Source of the DNA: Odontocerum albicorne | Taxonomy: Eukaryota; Arthropoda; Insecta; Trichoptera; Odontoceridae | Direction of reading: 5' to 3' | Length of the DNA: 64,000 nucleotides | NCBI GenBank assembly: GCA_949825065.1 | Contig: OX463847.1 | Location: 40,644,831-40,708,830 of the forward strand | Shown here: positions 11,760 to 25,900 of the stretch, piece after piece | Layout of the letters: every line of letters begins with the position of its first letter | Numbering within the stretch: the first letter of the stretch is position 1 | Position numbers and translations under genes: made by a program | The notes under the pieces: generated by a model | What the model saw: the letters and a program-made list of their open reading frames with translations, nothing else | What the model was told of the DNA's origin: nothing | The model's database searches: none

Positions 11760-14330
11760 GCAATGACTTTTTTTTTATTAGGACTCGAATTTATTTTTGG
11801 AGATCACTGTAACTGAGTGAATTATTGACCGCTGGATATTTGAATTCCATTACTTGTTCATCAATCAAAAGTTGGCATCTCGCAGCATTTTTTAAGAATA
11901 TTATAATATATACGTAGTGTTTTCTGCAGATATGACCATATTAAATAGTTGTAATAAAAAAACAGCTTTCGAAGTGTGTCTTTTCAGATTTCGCAACAAT
12001 TTTTGCATAATATGTGTGGCAAATGGTACTCATTAAGTTATTTCGCTTTATAAAGCCCAGCATAAGTGATAAATAAATCCTCAATGGTCATTTCCAATAT
12101 TAAAATGAAGATGGATGGATTCAAACTGTCTTCCTGTGTTTTCTTTGTAACGATAGCAAATAAACAAGCAAATATTCAAATATTTTGCTTTTAAAATTTA
12201 ATAATTATCTCTTACAGCTACTTTTCAATCTAAATTAGCATGCTACTCTAACAACTAACTGAAAAGTATTAACAACGTTACTTTAGAGATAATCTTAGCA
12301 GAATATGGACTGCTTGTACATCGATAATAAGTACTGTGAATACCGATCCAAATATTTCACGAATTTTTTTTTCTTAAAATATTTCATTTGTTTCGAGTAG
12401 TTTTAAAAAAATGCTGTTATTTTTTATAGAAATAAACTTTTGCTAGAAAGGGAAACTAGTTATATCATTTCTATTTGCTTTCGATAAATTGAAAAAGTTT
12501 TATTTTTCCTATTCAAGTCTTATTTTTTTTACTTTCCGCGTTATATATTGTTATTTTCATGCATCATATTTTGAAAGATATATATCATACACGTATATCC
12601 TGAATTGCTTTTTTATTAAGATGTTGATACATTATATTTATTTTAGTGATTAATTATGTGTAATATAAAAGACAATTAACATAAATGTTTATTTGACAAT
12701 AAAAATTAAAAAAAAACAACAAAGTCAAAATTTCCACCGCGTAAGAAAATCTGCATTTCGCGAAAAAGTATATCTCGAAACTTCTAAATATTTACTAAAT
12801 TCTACCCTTTTAAAACTTTTTCAATACGGCTGGGCTTCCTCGTGGAGGATGAATTAAGCAGTACTTTGTACGTGGGTTGCTTAACAATGAAAATAAAAAG
12901 ATGGTCCGACATTCTTTCCGAATTGAAAATTCCACAGTAAAGAAAGAAATTCCAAAATTATTACTATTCACGTTTGCCAAGTGCGGCTAGAAATGTGTAC
13001 CATATAGGGAAATAGACTATTGCAAAAATGTAGAATGAACCATTCAATTTTATTATTGAAACAACTTCCTTACGTGATTTCTATAATTACGTTACTTCTT
13101 CGAATAACTGGCTTTAGCATTTTTAAAGAGTTGTTTCGAAGAAACTATTTTCCTGACTCTCAAATTAAACATGGTCGACGCCATTTTCTCACCAAAATGG
13201 GTAGAGAAGACTAGATTGTCTATTGCTTAACACTATTTGAGCGATCACAATTAGTCTATTCTCTAAACGGCGCTCTATACCATAAATTATTTCGCTTCCT
13301 CTGCATGAATTATCTATCTCATACATAACCTTCAAATTCACTGAAGGTTTAAATGTTCGTATATAAAAACACTGTCACTTTATCCAAGAATTATTTCAAG
13401 ATATATTTTACATTTCTGATGCTGTTTTGTTATACTCGTAAATATCACTTTAATTAAATAAATCCCACTTATGTTTACGAGTACTCGTTTAAATATTAGT
13501 TTTAGGTTTTTTAGTAAAGTTATTATGTCAATCTATCTTTACTCTTTCTATATATTCGAAAATCTTAGAGTTTTCTTATTCAACGACATCTTAAATTATA
13601 TTCAAGTCCCTCTCGAATTTTGGGGTCACAAATATCTTTGATTTGTTTACCCTTTTTACAAGCAAACTATCTTTGATGAAACACATGTTTTATGAAAAAA
13701 AATCTTTTTTAAGTGTATTTCAAGACGTAAAACATAAACGACTGTACATATAACCTTCATGGCTCAGTTGTTCAAAATTCGACTTCCAGTCCTGTGGTTT
13801 CGGATTTTCTAAACGATGGAGCTCAAAAACAATTATTTGACCGATCAGGTCTTTAAAACTGTTGATGGGGAAAATATTTTTATGTAGACTTGTGGAAATT
13901 ATTTATCATTGAACATATTAGGAGAAAGTTCTGAAATTTCTTTCCATACTAAAGAATGGAACTAGAACAACAAGTTTCTTTATATAGCGAATGAAAAGTT
14001 ATTATTAAAATATATCATCGTAGATATATTTCTAGTGTAGTAATCTCTTTTTTTAAAGCATTTAAACTTGAGTTTATTCTAACGTAGAAAACTTGATAAA
14101 AACACTCAACCTTTGATATCATCCTCGATGGTGTATTTGGGAAACTCCGTCATTCAGCGTGAATGTATCAAATACTTTCGCTTTATTACGTCCTTTTAAA
14201 CCTTGAATACGGACATTTTGTCCCTCACAAAAGCGAAATTCTGTGTAATTATTTTAACTACGTGCTTTATTCAGTAATTCTCAAACCGGACGTGGTCCGA
14301 ATAGCGATTTATATGGCGTATATTTTCCCT
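11760..14330. other. AT-rich stretch, no gene seen
   Basis: About 2.6 kb without recognisable coding sequence or repeat. The patch near 13760-13810 (CATGGCTCAGTTGTTCAAAA, TTTCGGATT) could be a degraded SINE head. An open frame at 13020-13214 has no coding features. Confidence 0.5.
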
Positions 14331-14334
14331 TAAA

Positions 14335-14640
14335 AACTGAAACAGGTTGATGAGAACAGAATGTTTACATGTGATAAATAAGTTGAAAGGGACATGGAAC
14401 AAAGTAAACGGAACACTAAATATTATAAACAACCACCGCGTAATACCAACAGTAGTCAAAATGGCCATACATTATGGTGTGTTGGTGCCCACCTTGATGT
14501 ACGGAAAGGGAAAATTGAACTTTCCTGAAAAACACTAAGAAAAAGATTGATGCTGTGGAGATGTGTACACTAAGTAAAATTTGTAGTATCAACGTATGAA
14601 AAAGACGGAATGAAGACATTAGAAATTAATGCATGAATAA
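14335..14640 (+). mobile_element. LINE RT fragment
   Basis: It encodes PTVVKMAIHYGVLVPTLMYG and, after frame breaks, KKIDAVEMCTLSKICSINV. These match the IPTLLYGSESW and NAVEMRSLRRICGV stretches of endonuclease-RT LINEs. Confidence 0.8.
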
Positions 14641-15469
14641 AATGTTTTAAATAAAACGAAACATTTTAAATAAAGTATGCCAGTCTTGAAAAATAGTTCG
14701 TCTGATAACAGTTATCATACGCGCTAGATGTATGCGAGTGTTTTGCCTCTTTGCGTGTAAAGTAGTATTATTAACACATGCGATGATGAACCGTGAATTA
14801 TGTGTCTACTGCAGTGGCTTCAAACCCGTAGACAATCTATGAAGCCGTAGAAAATGTTATCTAACCACATTTTTTAATTTGCTCGATTTGCCCGTTTAAA
14901 TATGTTAAAGTGGCCCAAACGAATGAAAAAATGTGTTAAAAAATTATAATATTCGCAACTCAACTATTTTAATTTTAAGTTTGAGACCACTGAAGCATTT
15001 TCGCAAAAAGTCCGCTGACCCACGTCGCAAATTTCCTCACCCACGTGTTTGCAATATCTTCAGGATATAATCCCTTGTCCTTTAAAGCCATCTCGCCTCT
15101 GGCTGTGGAGCAAGGATCAAAGTAGGTTAGTCACAAAAACTGAATTGGATATAAAATATCAGCTTTTTGTACCCGAGTGTCAATACGCCCCATTCAACCT
15201 TAATCAAAAAAGACTTCCTGAGTTCTTCAACTAAGAATCTGATCTAAAAATGTATCTATTTGTCGTATTTCATCACCATCATTTACTCTGGTATAATTCT
15301 TCTAAAAAGTAATTATTTCGAATACGTCACCAGAAGAAATTAAGACAGTCTGGAGGAGCTAATCCTAATCGGACTTGTTGAAGATTGGCTAACAAGAAGA
15401 CGGTTTCCAGCATGATAGATAGATCAAATCAAAGAGATGACTTAGGCAATTATTGCTGCACAAATTTAT
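14641..15469. other. no gene seen
   Basis: A 61-codon frame at 15049-15234 has balanced composition but no recognisable motif, start context or splice support; I do not call it a gene. Confidence 0.45.
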
Positions 15470-16015
15470 TTATTTTATTGATAAACGTTTAAATGCATCT
15501 TATAACAATGATACAAAACCAGAAGTGAATTATTTATAGATTAAAAATTAAACAGATACTAGACATAATATATGTCACCAACTGCAATACAGGGCTGTTC
15601 TAAAACGAACTGCCCACACTGCACCAGACCAGGCATCACTTTTGATTGCAATTTGAAAGGTGAATACAGCTGCATACACCAAATTTAAAACAAAGTACAA
15701 AGGACGGAATCACACAACTGTAATTTCAAAAACCTTCTTCAGCACGTGAAAAAAATACAAAAATAGGTTTAAAAAAATATAATATTCAAAGAATGAGTGG
15801 TTCAAAAAGTTCTTGAAAAGTTCTCGAGAGCCACGCGGAATTATATCTCAAGGCTAAGACATTCTGAATTGCATTTTCAAAAACTCCTTATATCGTGGCT
15901 TGGAACCGGGGAGAATGATCATGAATCATCCTCTCAGTTTCAGATCATCAGGGAACTGCGATACTCAACCATGAATAACACAACTAAGAAGAAATGCTCT
16001 CTAGCTTGAACCACT
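15470..16015 (-). mobile_element. R2-type LINE 3' end, diverged
   Basis: It shares ordered blocks with 42155-42660: GGACGGAATCACACA, CTTCTTCAGCACG and GGTTCAAAAAGTTC. Both copies begin on the plus strand with TTATTTATTTT, which is a TAAA-type tail on the minus strand. Probably a retroelement 3' UTR; no protein seen. Confidence 0.5.
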
Positions 16016-16392
16016 CTTGAATTGGCTCTTCTATTCGTCACAAGTTCACTCCATGGAATAACGATTAAGGTTTATTACTCCCTCGTCCTGCCATTCCACC
16101 ATCAAAGTATCAGTCTTCAATCAAAATCTCGTGGATTCTGATGTTTGTACACTCTCTTCGTTGTCCTTTTGCTATTCGTTTGGCCTTAGTACCATCTCAA
16201 CCTACTTGATTTAATCAGACTTGCCAAATCCAGGCAACCGCTTAAGTTCTCTACCAGTTCTTTTTTTGTGTCCTCGATTCCTCGGTGTTGAAATAAAATA
16301 CAGCTTAAAGATTTTTGTTCTCGAAAGTAGTAGTTGTTTTATTTCAATTTTATTTTAACGTAAAACTTAAATGCGCACGTTACGGCAGGCTA

Positions 16393-16465
16393 ACGATCTC
16401 CACGGTCTAGTTGGTAAGACGCTTAAAATCTTTCCCGGAGTTTCAAATTCGATCCCAAATTATTA
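16393..16465 (+). mobile_element. SINE head (tRNA-like) fragment
   Basis: A box GGTCTAGTTGG, then AAGACGCTTAAAATCTTTCC, and B box AAATTCGATCCCA. It aligns with the intact head at 40095 and is truncated after the B box. Confidence 0.65.
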
Positions 16466-16744
16466 AAAAAAGCTAACAATGCTCGCATTCGCTATATTAT
16501 GCGATTATTGTTGTAACTTCACGTACAACAGTATCATCAAAAAACGTGCGATGAAAAATTGCAAATTCAATGTGTTCTCGTGCGGTTCCAAAAAATTCGA
16601 AGATTTGATTCATTGTGTCAATACAATTTCGTCTCCCAGCCACGCTCCACAATAGACACGTATAGCCCATTCGGATGCATTATGAATGAGAAAAACCACA
16701 GCAGGTATTTTATAATTTATAACGTAAAACAATAATTATAAAAT

Positions 16745-17415
16745 CTTCTTCTTCCCAGTGTCATGTCAGGTCCCCCAACGTTGACTATCGCCTGAGAGTA
16801 GGCATCTTTGTAACCGGCAGCCTGAAAAAAATCCTCGACGCTCCTTATACCAGTCCAATCACGTATATTGCGGAGCCAGGAAATTTGCCTCATGCCAACA
16901 CCTCTTCGACCCTCTATTTTGCCTTGGATGATCAGGTGTAGACATTTTTATTTTTGTCCTTTAAGTACATGACCCAAATAGGACACCTTTTGGATTTTAA
17001 TATTAGTCAGCAGCTCTCTATCAACGTTGGCTCTTTGAAGAACTCTTGTGTTGCTGACCATATCCTTCCAGGGTATCCGTAGCATTCTCCGGTGTATCCA
17101 CATTTCGAATGCTTCCAGTCGGTTCATATTACTAACTTTGAGGGTCCATGATTCCATTCCATGTAATAACACTGACCAAACATAGCATTTGACTAACCGT
17201 TGTCGAAGTTTCAAGTTTCAATTATCATCGCAGAATACGATTCTCATTTTCTCATTTTATTAAAAGCCGCACGAGATGATTCAATTCTGCACTTGACTTC
17301 GGTTTCTGGGTCGAGGTCTTCCACTAGGATACTTCCAAGGTATTTAAATGTTTTCATTATCTCTACATCAGCACCGTTCAATGTAAGACGTGCTCCTGCC
17401 GGCCAAACACCATGA
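16745..17415 (-). mobile_element. LINE RT C-terminal half, 3'-truncated remnant
   Basis: The minus strand reads, with frame breaks, LNGADVEIMKTFKYLGSILV, CRIESSRAAFNKMR, KCYVWSVLLHGMESWTLK, NRLEAFEMWIHRRMLRIPW and RDWTGIRSVEDFFQAAGYKD. These are the ordered motifs from the RT thumb to the C-terminus of an endonuclease-RT LINE. No catalytic domain remains. Confidence 0.9.
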
Positions 17416-18354
17416 ACTTAGTTATAAAAAAAAGGAAAATATACAATATATTTGTTGCATCTATAGATATTACATTTCAATCAAATTTAACTATGGTATC
17501 AACAGTACACGAATCGAGAGATTAGAAAAGGATTATTGAAAACAAGAAAAACGACGCTACGTAACGGAAGGGAGATGTTATATATAAATTAGTAGTTTGA
17601 ACCACGATGATACCAGTACTATATTAGTTGGAAGCTGGTTCTAAGTTCTTATAGTATTTACATAAAATGATGATAAAAAATAAAGAATAAACAACAATAA
17701 AAGTTAAAAGACAATATCTGATCAAGTATAACTTAACACTTAGATAAGAGTCACTAAATGTTTTTACAAGATATTTATGGCAGTAACGAAACAGTCAAGG
17801 GCGTTATATACAAGTTATCCGAATAATTTTAGTCATGAAATGACGCTAAAATAATAAATAAATGATAATGTAACATAAAAATAACACTTGACTATTTCGG
17901 CAAGTTGCACACATTTTTCTAAGTAATAATGTACGTGCATGTGATCTGACTTGAATACTTTTGAGAATCGAAAGGTGGTCCAAATAACTAGAAGAAAAAA
18001 CATTATTAAGGCTGTTTTAATTAAAAGCCTTCATAAAAAGACCTCTGTATTTACGGATGCTGAAAACATTTGATAAAAGCTGTTTTTCATACAATCCTTC
18101 GTAACACACAACACTCGTAATTACAAGGATTTGAATAATCTTTAACATCGTTTCATTGTTTTTATAACAAAAGATTTAGCTCTTTGTATAATTTTAAAAA
18201 TTAAAATGTCCTTCAAAGAAATTCTCTTATTTACTTAGTTATTTTCATAAATAAGTTAAAATCATATAAACCTAAAACACTTGTACAATTTCTAATAACA
18301 TGAATCTAGAAGACAAATAACAAAATCACAAGCAGAAGGAAAAACCTCCATATG
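17416..18354. other. AT-rich stretch, no gene seen
   Basis: No coding bias and no repeat assigned. Confidence 0.5.
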
Positions 18355-18425
18355 CTTCGGAAACCTAGTGGATTAGACGTTTGTCTTCCAGCTTGCGGGT
18401 TAAATTTCTGTTGCTACCAATATTT
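18355..18425 (+). mobile_element. SINE head fragment
   Basis: CCTAGTGGATTAGACGTTTG, TCTTCCAGCTTGCGGGTTAA and GTTGCTACCAAT parallel the tRNA-like SINE head at 40095. The B box has decayed. Confidence 0.55.
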
Positions 18426-18479
18426 AAAAAATGGTTTTAGCTTAGTTTCTGTAATGAAACTGATTTTTATTTTCATGTG

Positions 18480-19545
18480 AAATTTATGAAATACTATAAA
18501 TTTGAACATATTTCGAAATAAAAAATCTCTAAAGTTCGGTGTTGGTTTAAACGAATCTATTGACTGAATTGTATACATAAACATTGAGTCTAAAATTCAG
18601 TGTCATAACAAACGAAAGAAAGCAATTAAATTCAACGTTGAGATTTTATGGGAATCATTAATAAACGTCCAGAAACTATGAGTTTATCATATCCTCAAAG
18701 TTGTTATGCATACTGACATACTATTGTTAGCGGAGAATGTAAGCAATAATTATCTTCGGTCTACATAGTTGAGCCTTCTATGTAGTTTAGAACCACTGGA
18801 GAAAACACATAACTCGTGACTCGTCATTACAAGTGTTGATAAGTCACTACTGCAGGGACAACACTCACGCACGTGCTCGGCGCTTAAAGTATCGTTAACC
18901 GACAAAATCGTTTAACAGACTGGTACACTTTTTTTAATTTTATTTTTTTGGTTCACCCGAGACTCGAACTCGAAACCATGGATGGAATGCAAGTGTCTCA
19001 ACGGAAATCGACAAATTTATGAAATACTATAAATTTGAACATATTTCGAAATAAAAAATCTCTAAAGTTCGGTGTTGGTTTAAACGAATCTATTGACTGA
19101 ATTGTATACATAAACATTGAGTCTAAAATTCAGTGTCATAACAAACGAAAGAAAGCAATTAAATTCAACGTTGAGATTTTATGGGAATCATTAATAAACG
19201 TCCAGAAACTATGAGTTTATCATATCCTCAAAGTTGTTATGCATACTGACATACTATTGTTAGCGGAGAATGTAAGCAATAATTATCTTCGGTCTACATA
19301 GTTGAGCCTTCTATGTAGTTTAGAACCACTGGAGAAAACACATAACTCGTGACTCGTCATTACAAGTGTTGATAAGTCACTACTGCAGGGACAACACTCA
19401 CGCACGTGCTCGGCGCTTAAAGTATCGTTAACCGACAAAATCGTTTAACAGACTGGTACACTTTTTTTAATTTTATTTTTTTGGTTCACCCGAGACTCGA
19501 ACTCGAAACCATGGATGGAATGCAAGTGTCTCAACGGAAATCGAT
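18480..19545. repeat. 533-bp tandem duplication upstream of gene A
   Basis: Unit 18480-19012 is repeated at 19013-19545, apparently without differences apart from the final base. The junction lies in a minus-strand tRNA-like patch (GAGACACTTGCATTCC and GAGTTCGAGTCTCGGG), a SINE head. Near-identity implies a recent event or an assembly artefact. It ends 334 bp before the gene A start codon. Confidence 0.95.
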
Positions 19546-19836
19546 AAACACGTCTTTCATTTCGTTTAAATCTTTAAAACGTTTTCTTTACTACTTTCCT
19601 TCATTTAATTTATCCGTTAAAAACGGTATCATCAAATTCATATCTAAAACGAACTTTTATATTTTATCCAGCTTAATATGCAGATATAAAAATTCTCGTA
19701 TTAATTTGCATAACCATTTAATATTTACATTAAATTATAATCAACTTTAATATATTAAATCCAATCTCTGGATCTCTTTTATGCGTGATGTAGGAAAATT
19801 ATAATATTTTTAATATTTCCATCAGTTCCAGCTTAA

Positions 19837-19842
19837 TATAAA
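19837..19842 (+). promoter_or_regulatory. putative TATA box of gene A
   Basis: TATAAA lies 42 bp upstream of the ATG. Gene B has TATAAAA at an equivalent distance, which raises confidence. If used at normal spacing, the 5' leader would be only about 10-15 nt. Confidence 0.5.
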
Positions 19843-19878
19843 ATTTTAATCTTGGTATAATTACCATTTTCCATCACT

Positions 19879-19933
19879 ATGAAGATATTAAGTGTCTTAA
19901 TCTCGATTTTGACTCTCGCTCTGGCTGAAACTT
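19879..19933 (+). CDS. gene A exon 1 (signal peptide)
   Basis: Encodes residues 1-18 plus one base; donor TT|gtaagta. Lys at position 2, a Leu/Ile/Val-rich core and LALAET form a standard secretion signal with likely cleavage near Ala16. Length (55 nt) and phase equal those of gene B exon 1. Confidence 0.85.
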
Positions 19934-22900
19934 GTAAGTATATTTTGTTCCTTCATTTCACATTTATATTAAGATTTGAATTCATTTACAAATTCATATT
20001 TCAACATCTCAAATAAAATGGTTTCTCTACTTATGAATAAAAACTATCTCAAAATTGTATGGTCCTAATTTTCTGTCTATATTTACTTATTTTCAGTTTT
20101 CAGCAAATATCCATATTTCATAGTAAATTGAATGTTAAATATTCGAATAAATATGTGTTGACTCAGAGAAACTGAAGCAGGTTGATGTGGTATTTATCTG
20201 GGTAATATTTTTACATGTAATTGGTTAGTTAAAAGGGATACTGGAAAGGGTAACGATGGGGAACTAGGTAAATGGGGCACTTACTGTAATCTAACACATA
20301 ATACAACAACTGCTGCGCTATATCGAAAAATGTTAAAATGATAGTAAATAATATTATGTGAGTACCCTCCTTGGCATATGGATGTGATACTCGGAGTTAG
20401 CCAAAAAAGGATAAAAATATGATCAATGCTCTGGACATGCGTGCATTAAGGAAAATGTGTAGTGTCAATGTATGAAAGAAAGCGAAATAAATGCATGGAT
20501 AAAATGAACGTTTTATGTTAAGTAAGATGACGTATTGAGCTTTTATATGTTTTGGACATGTGGAGAAAAGGAATGACATAATAATGACTGTGCAAGGTGT
20601 GCATGAAAGGGGTTGACCGAGAAAGACATAGTTTGGTTTAACGGACCAGATTTTGAAAGAAAGTAAAATGACAATTAAGAATAATAGAAGATAGTGCATG
20701 ACGAGATGTATTAATGTTGGAGGAGGCGAAAGTTGCGTGATTGGATAGGAAAGTTCGAAAATATGTGATATTTGCCTACCCTGCAAGGGACACATCGAGA
20801 TTCTATACGTATTTGAATACATATTTTTTAAAAAGAAAGCTTTTTGACTGAGAGTTCTTGGTGGAACTCCGTGCATTGCAAAATAAAACAATAAAATTTT
20901 ATAATGGTCAACCATTGTAAGAATAAATGAGTAAAATAAAACAATAACATTTTATAATGGTCAACCATTGTAAGAATAAATGAGTGTAAAAATTATGAAA
21001 TGTTTTTTTGAAATAGTTGATTAAATAAACTCTTTGTTTTACATTATATTTTAATGAGAACCAAGTGAATAAATAAGGGAAAAAGTAAATTAATTTTAGC
21101 TGAGTGTTATAGTATTTAGGAAAAATGTGTAAAATTTGTGATTCTAGAATAAGACCTTTTTGTCTTTTGAATCGGTTATCTAAATCTACAAAATGAAGGT
21201 ATTTAAAATTGCTATTTTATCAAAACGAAGTAAATTATAAATTATGTGTTGTAGGTAATAAAATATGTAGATAAAGTGGTGAAATCTGTAATATGTATTT
21301 ATTTTTTATTTTTTTTATTTATTTATTTTAAAAAGTAATTTTAACTTATACATCCGAGAACTTACATTTATATTGTTTTCACTTTAACAATATTCCCCGA
21401 AAACCCCGAGAAAGTATGATATGAACAAAGGAAGAAATTTTGAAATAAGAAGGAATAAAAACAGAACGATCTGTACTCTAAGATGTTTAGATGTGGAGAA
21501 AGCGAAGAAAATTTGGTTTCTGACCTCTCTTTCTACCCAAACAGGTGCTGGTATGTATGTTAAAATAAACAGTGAATTGATTTTGCACTTCGTTATATAA
21601 AAATGTTGTGTGCTTATGGCAAGTGGCAATCTGTTATAATCAATCAAAAATAAATAATAGGTTAGAAATTATATGATCGAAAAAAAGATTTCAATCATTA
21701 TTAATTTGTAAAAAAAAATCATGAGCATAAATACATAGTATAAATTTAAATGAGATATCGTCAATCAAAGTTAAAAGAAATATTGGAAATTATTACATAA
21801 CGAATGAGGCTAACTTTTTTTTTTGTTAATGATCCCTTTACCCCAGAAATGAAAGTATGTTTTTAAAACTCCAGGGGGTCTCGGCTACTATGTACTCATT
21901 TCTGGGTCACACATCTAGACTTCACGTTCTAATTAACCTTTATAGACGTTATTTATTTTTTTGTGGAAGGCGATTCAATTATATTCGTAGTAAAGTTATT
22001 AGTTAATACACCCATTTAGAATTATTTAGTTCATTATTTTATGTCAATGTTGTCACAAGTCATACCAATTATAAAATCAAAAATCCCATTACAATTTGAA
22101 CTAATAATCACAAAGTTTATGATTGAAATATAATTAAAATAATGAACCATGATTCTCTGTCAATGTTTTCTTATATCCCAATTCTGTATCCATCGAAAAT
22201 ATCGATTTTTGAAAATTCATTTCAAATATTCATATCGTTTGCGAGTTCACTTGATGTTTGTTTAAATACTTATTAATTGAAAGAGATTTTCATGTGCCAA
22301 TAAACCCACCCGATTGTGTTATGTACAATAAAAATTTAATACAATACAAGAAAAACTATTTCAACTAAATCACATAGAACCACCGGGAAACAAACTTAAC
22401 CATAGAGACACGAAGTAAGCCACCGGGATACGAACTTTCGTTGTAGCTGACTTAACCGCTTGTGAAAACATTCCTTTGTGGTATCAAAATGCTATAAATA
22501 TAGAAACTTTTGAGATGTAGCTTGATTTGACGCTTTTTTGAAAATTTCACTTTAATTGGAGTGCCTTCAGTAGCTTAACAGAAATACAAAGAAAAATATT
22601 TGAATTGAATTGAATTCATGCAACAATTATATAATATATTTATTTATTATTACACATGACAAGAAATATACACAATTTGAGAAAAACAACAGATAATTTG
22701 ATTTGGACATACAATTTTAATGGATCTGGGTTTGTTGCCTTTCATTTGTCGTATCCCCAGTAAACTAGGGTTTTGCCTGTATCTCACTGAGGATATTTAG
22801 CATGAAAAAATAAATCGATACTTCTTTCCGATTTTTGATTACACAGAAACAAAACCCCGCTGCACGCTCTCATCAACCTGACAGTGACACTCAACTACAA

Positions 22901-25900
22901 CTGGAAACATCTTGCGAAATTCAACCCCTCACACATTATCACTCCAGAAAGACCAAAAATATTCATTCCACACTACACCGCACACAATCACAAATCTCAC
23001 ATAAATCCCTTCCACTCGTCATTCATCCTGAAAGCCCAAGTACTCAAAATCCTGTCGCAATAACAACCACGCTCCGATCGACTGTCTAAATGGTTTTCCT
23101 ACCTTTACTTTTATTGAAGTCGGCACGCCATTGTATGTAATGGGAGCCAAATAAGCATATTGCCTTTGGGCAAAAGAGGTTTTAACTCTTCATATACATA
23201 TGTAAATTACGTGGTAATGCATAGAATGATCTAAATCGGCGATGCTTAACCAGTGGTACGCATACCACTCGTGATGCGTGAATAATTTGTACAATATACC
23301 ATTTAAAATTTTACTATTCAAAAGAAGTGCTTATTTTCAATGTAAGCTTGAGGGATTGCTTCAACTCTGAGTCACTAGTATGGAACAAGAAATCACATAC
23401 ATGTGTGAGTGACAAAGCACGATATTCCTTTGAAAATTGTAATTATGATGTTCGGACTTGAACAGGAAAGAAAAGCGGTGTTGTTACTACAAAACAGAAA
23501 GTCACTCGTGAAGCTATGCTTACTCATTTTAATGTTCATAGTAAAGCTTTGGCAGTAAAAGTAATCCCTGAAGAACTAAAAGCTGTTCTAGATCAAATGG
23601 TTACTAGTCTAATTTACTAATACGAGTATGTACACATTTTTTTGCTAGAAACAAATTAAAAATTTGTAGTAATAACTTAAAAACATATGAACTCGGACTA
23701 GACAGCATCAAAATCTGCTAAGATGATAGTCCACAAGAGTATTTGAGTACCATTTATGATGTTTGAAAAGTAAGATGGAAAAAAATCGTAAAAGCTATAT
23801 GAGAAAGTTGTGTGGATGTGGAAGAAGTAAAATGTGTATGTCGAGATAGTAAGTTTGGGAATCTGTCCTTTCTGTCTACGCCGACAGGGAGATGGCGTGA
23901 TGGTATGTGTGTATGTATAACGTATGAAAGTGTATAGTCTTGACTTTCTATATGTATACAAGACATATGTTATTTTTGTTAGTAGTAATGAAATTTTCGA
24001 TTTTTGGTGGTACGCATTTATGAAAAGCTTGAGAGCAGCTGATCAATCCATTTAAATTTAATTAATGTTGTTCACCTCATTTAAACTGGTTTAAATGTGT
24101 GTGAACATACCATATCAAGTTTACCAATAGCTCTCAATCTTTTGTATTCGTTTTGATTGATCTCAATTACTTTAGAATATGTTGCTGTTTTCTTAGTTGG
24201 AAATATTTTTTTCATCCTAAAAAATATATTACAATTAAATTTTCTCTCAAAATAACTGCAAATATTTTTTCTGTAAATCTATTAGGATAAAAATCTTTTA
24301 ATATTTTCTACGTGTAATTTTAAATACTTGGAAATATGAAAAAGTAAAAAAAATATATAGAAACATCACACTGATTCACTTCTAGGATAGTCAAAGAGGA
24401 CAGAGCGCCAGATATTCTTATCTCGATAAAGATATTTCGACTCTTCCACATCCATACACCTACTCTTACAACTTCTACGATTTATTTTACTTCTCTCAAT
24501 CCTATTTTCCTTGGTCTCCCTCTACCAAGCCTTCCACTTTCATTTATACTGTACACGTTTTTGTAAGTATTTCGTCTTTCATTCATTCCACATGCCCAGA
24601 CCATCTCACAGTGCTCTTATTCTTCTTTCTCAACTTATCAGCATTCAATTCACATTCATCTTTGATCAATTCATTCTGTATTCTGTCATATATAGTCACC
24701 AATTGTATCCTTCTAAGTATACATATTTCTACAGCATTTATGCGACTCTTTTCGTTTTTTTTCCACGTCCACGTTTTACTCCAACATATCAAAGTTTGTA
24801 CTAAAATACTGTAGAGGACTATCTCCTTAGCAGATCTTTATTTTTTCCGGTTCGATTATCAAAGTTATTGTGCCCCCATTAACAAAAGCAAAAATATAAT
24901 AAGGCGAATCGAATGTCTTAATAATGCGAAAATATTTCGTTTATATATATAATAAAAAAATGTATAAAATTTGTTATATGTGTAGCTTGATTTGATTTTC
25001 TTAGCTTAGTGGTATAAACCGGTTTTTTTTAAATTAAATTTACTATAGTAAAAAACAAAATTCAAATCCAATCATATTTGTTTGAACAAGATTGACAATA
25101 TAAACCCTTTACAACATAAACTTATTTGTTTGAACAAGTTTGACAATATAAACCCACTAAATCGTATAGTATACAATATTTAAGTAATACTGAGCGGTAG
25201 CTGAGCGTTATTGGTCACAATAGTTGAGAATCAATGCTTTAATTTTACTTTCGCGCTGGCACAGTACCAACAAGAAAGACATTTCGCATAAAAAATATTT
25301 GCTTAAAATAAATACGAACTATTTTTAAATAACATTTAACCATATTTATTTAAGTTAATTTAATGGAATTAAATAAAAGACAAATAAAAAATAAATAAAA
25401 AACATGGTTCCGGCCGGGATCGAACCGGCGACCTTCTGCGTGTAAAGCAGACGTGATAACCGCTACACTACGGAACCGATACGAGAGCGAATCAAATATT
25501 TTAATATAAATGGCTCATAAATTTGTACAAATTGTGTACTTGTAGGTATATTGATTTTTCCTAAATTTTATATTTATATCGTGATAAATTTTTCAAGTTA
25601 TATTTATTTTACGTATTTATTTGTAATGATAATTTATTTTGTTAAATAAATTACAAATTTTCGTAACTTAATTATAACATACATTCATTCACCATCACGC
25701 CATTTCCCTGCTAGAGTAGACAGCAAGGGCAGAGCGCGAGTCTTTCATATCTTGACACATATTTAACCGTTTCCACAGCCATACACCTCCAAAGATTTCT
25801 CTTACTTCTTATTTTGCCTTATCAAAACATAATTCCCTTGATACAACCACACTTGGTCTTCTCGTTATTTCTATACACACATTTGCACTGTATTTGTTCC

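Noticed and set aside
20397..20915. 172-codon minus-strand open frame
   Set aside because: It lies antisense to a recognisable LINE fragment and a direct repeat, with no coding motifs of its own.
22835..23089. 84-codon frame in the R1 repeat
   Set aside because: It belongs to a dispersed repeat found in both orientations, and the frame is not preserved between copies.
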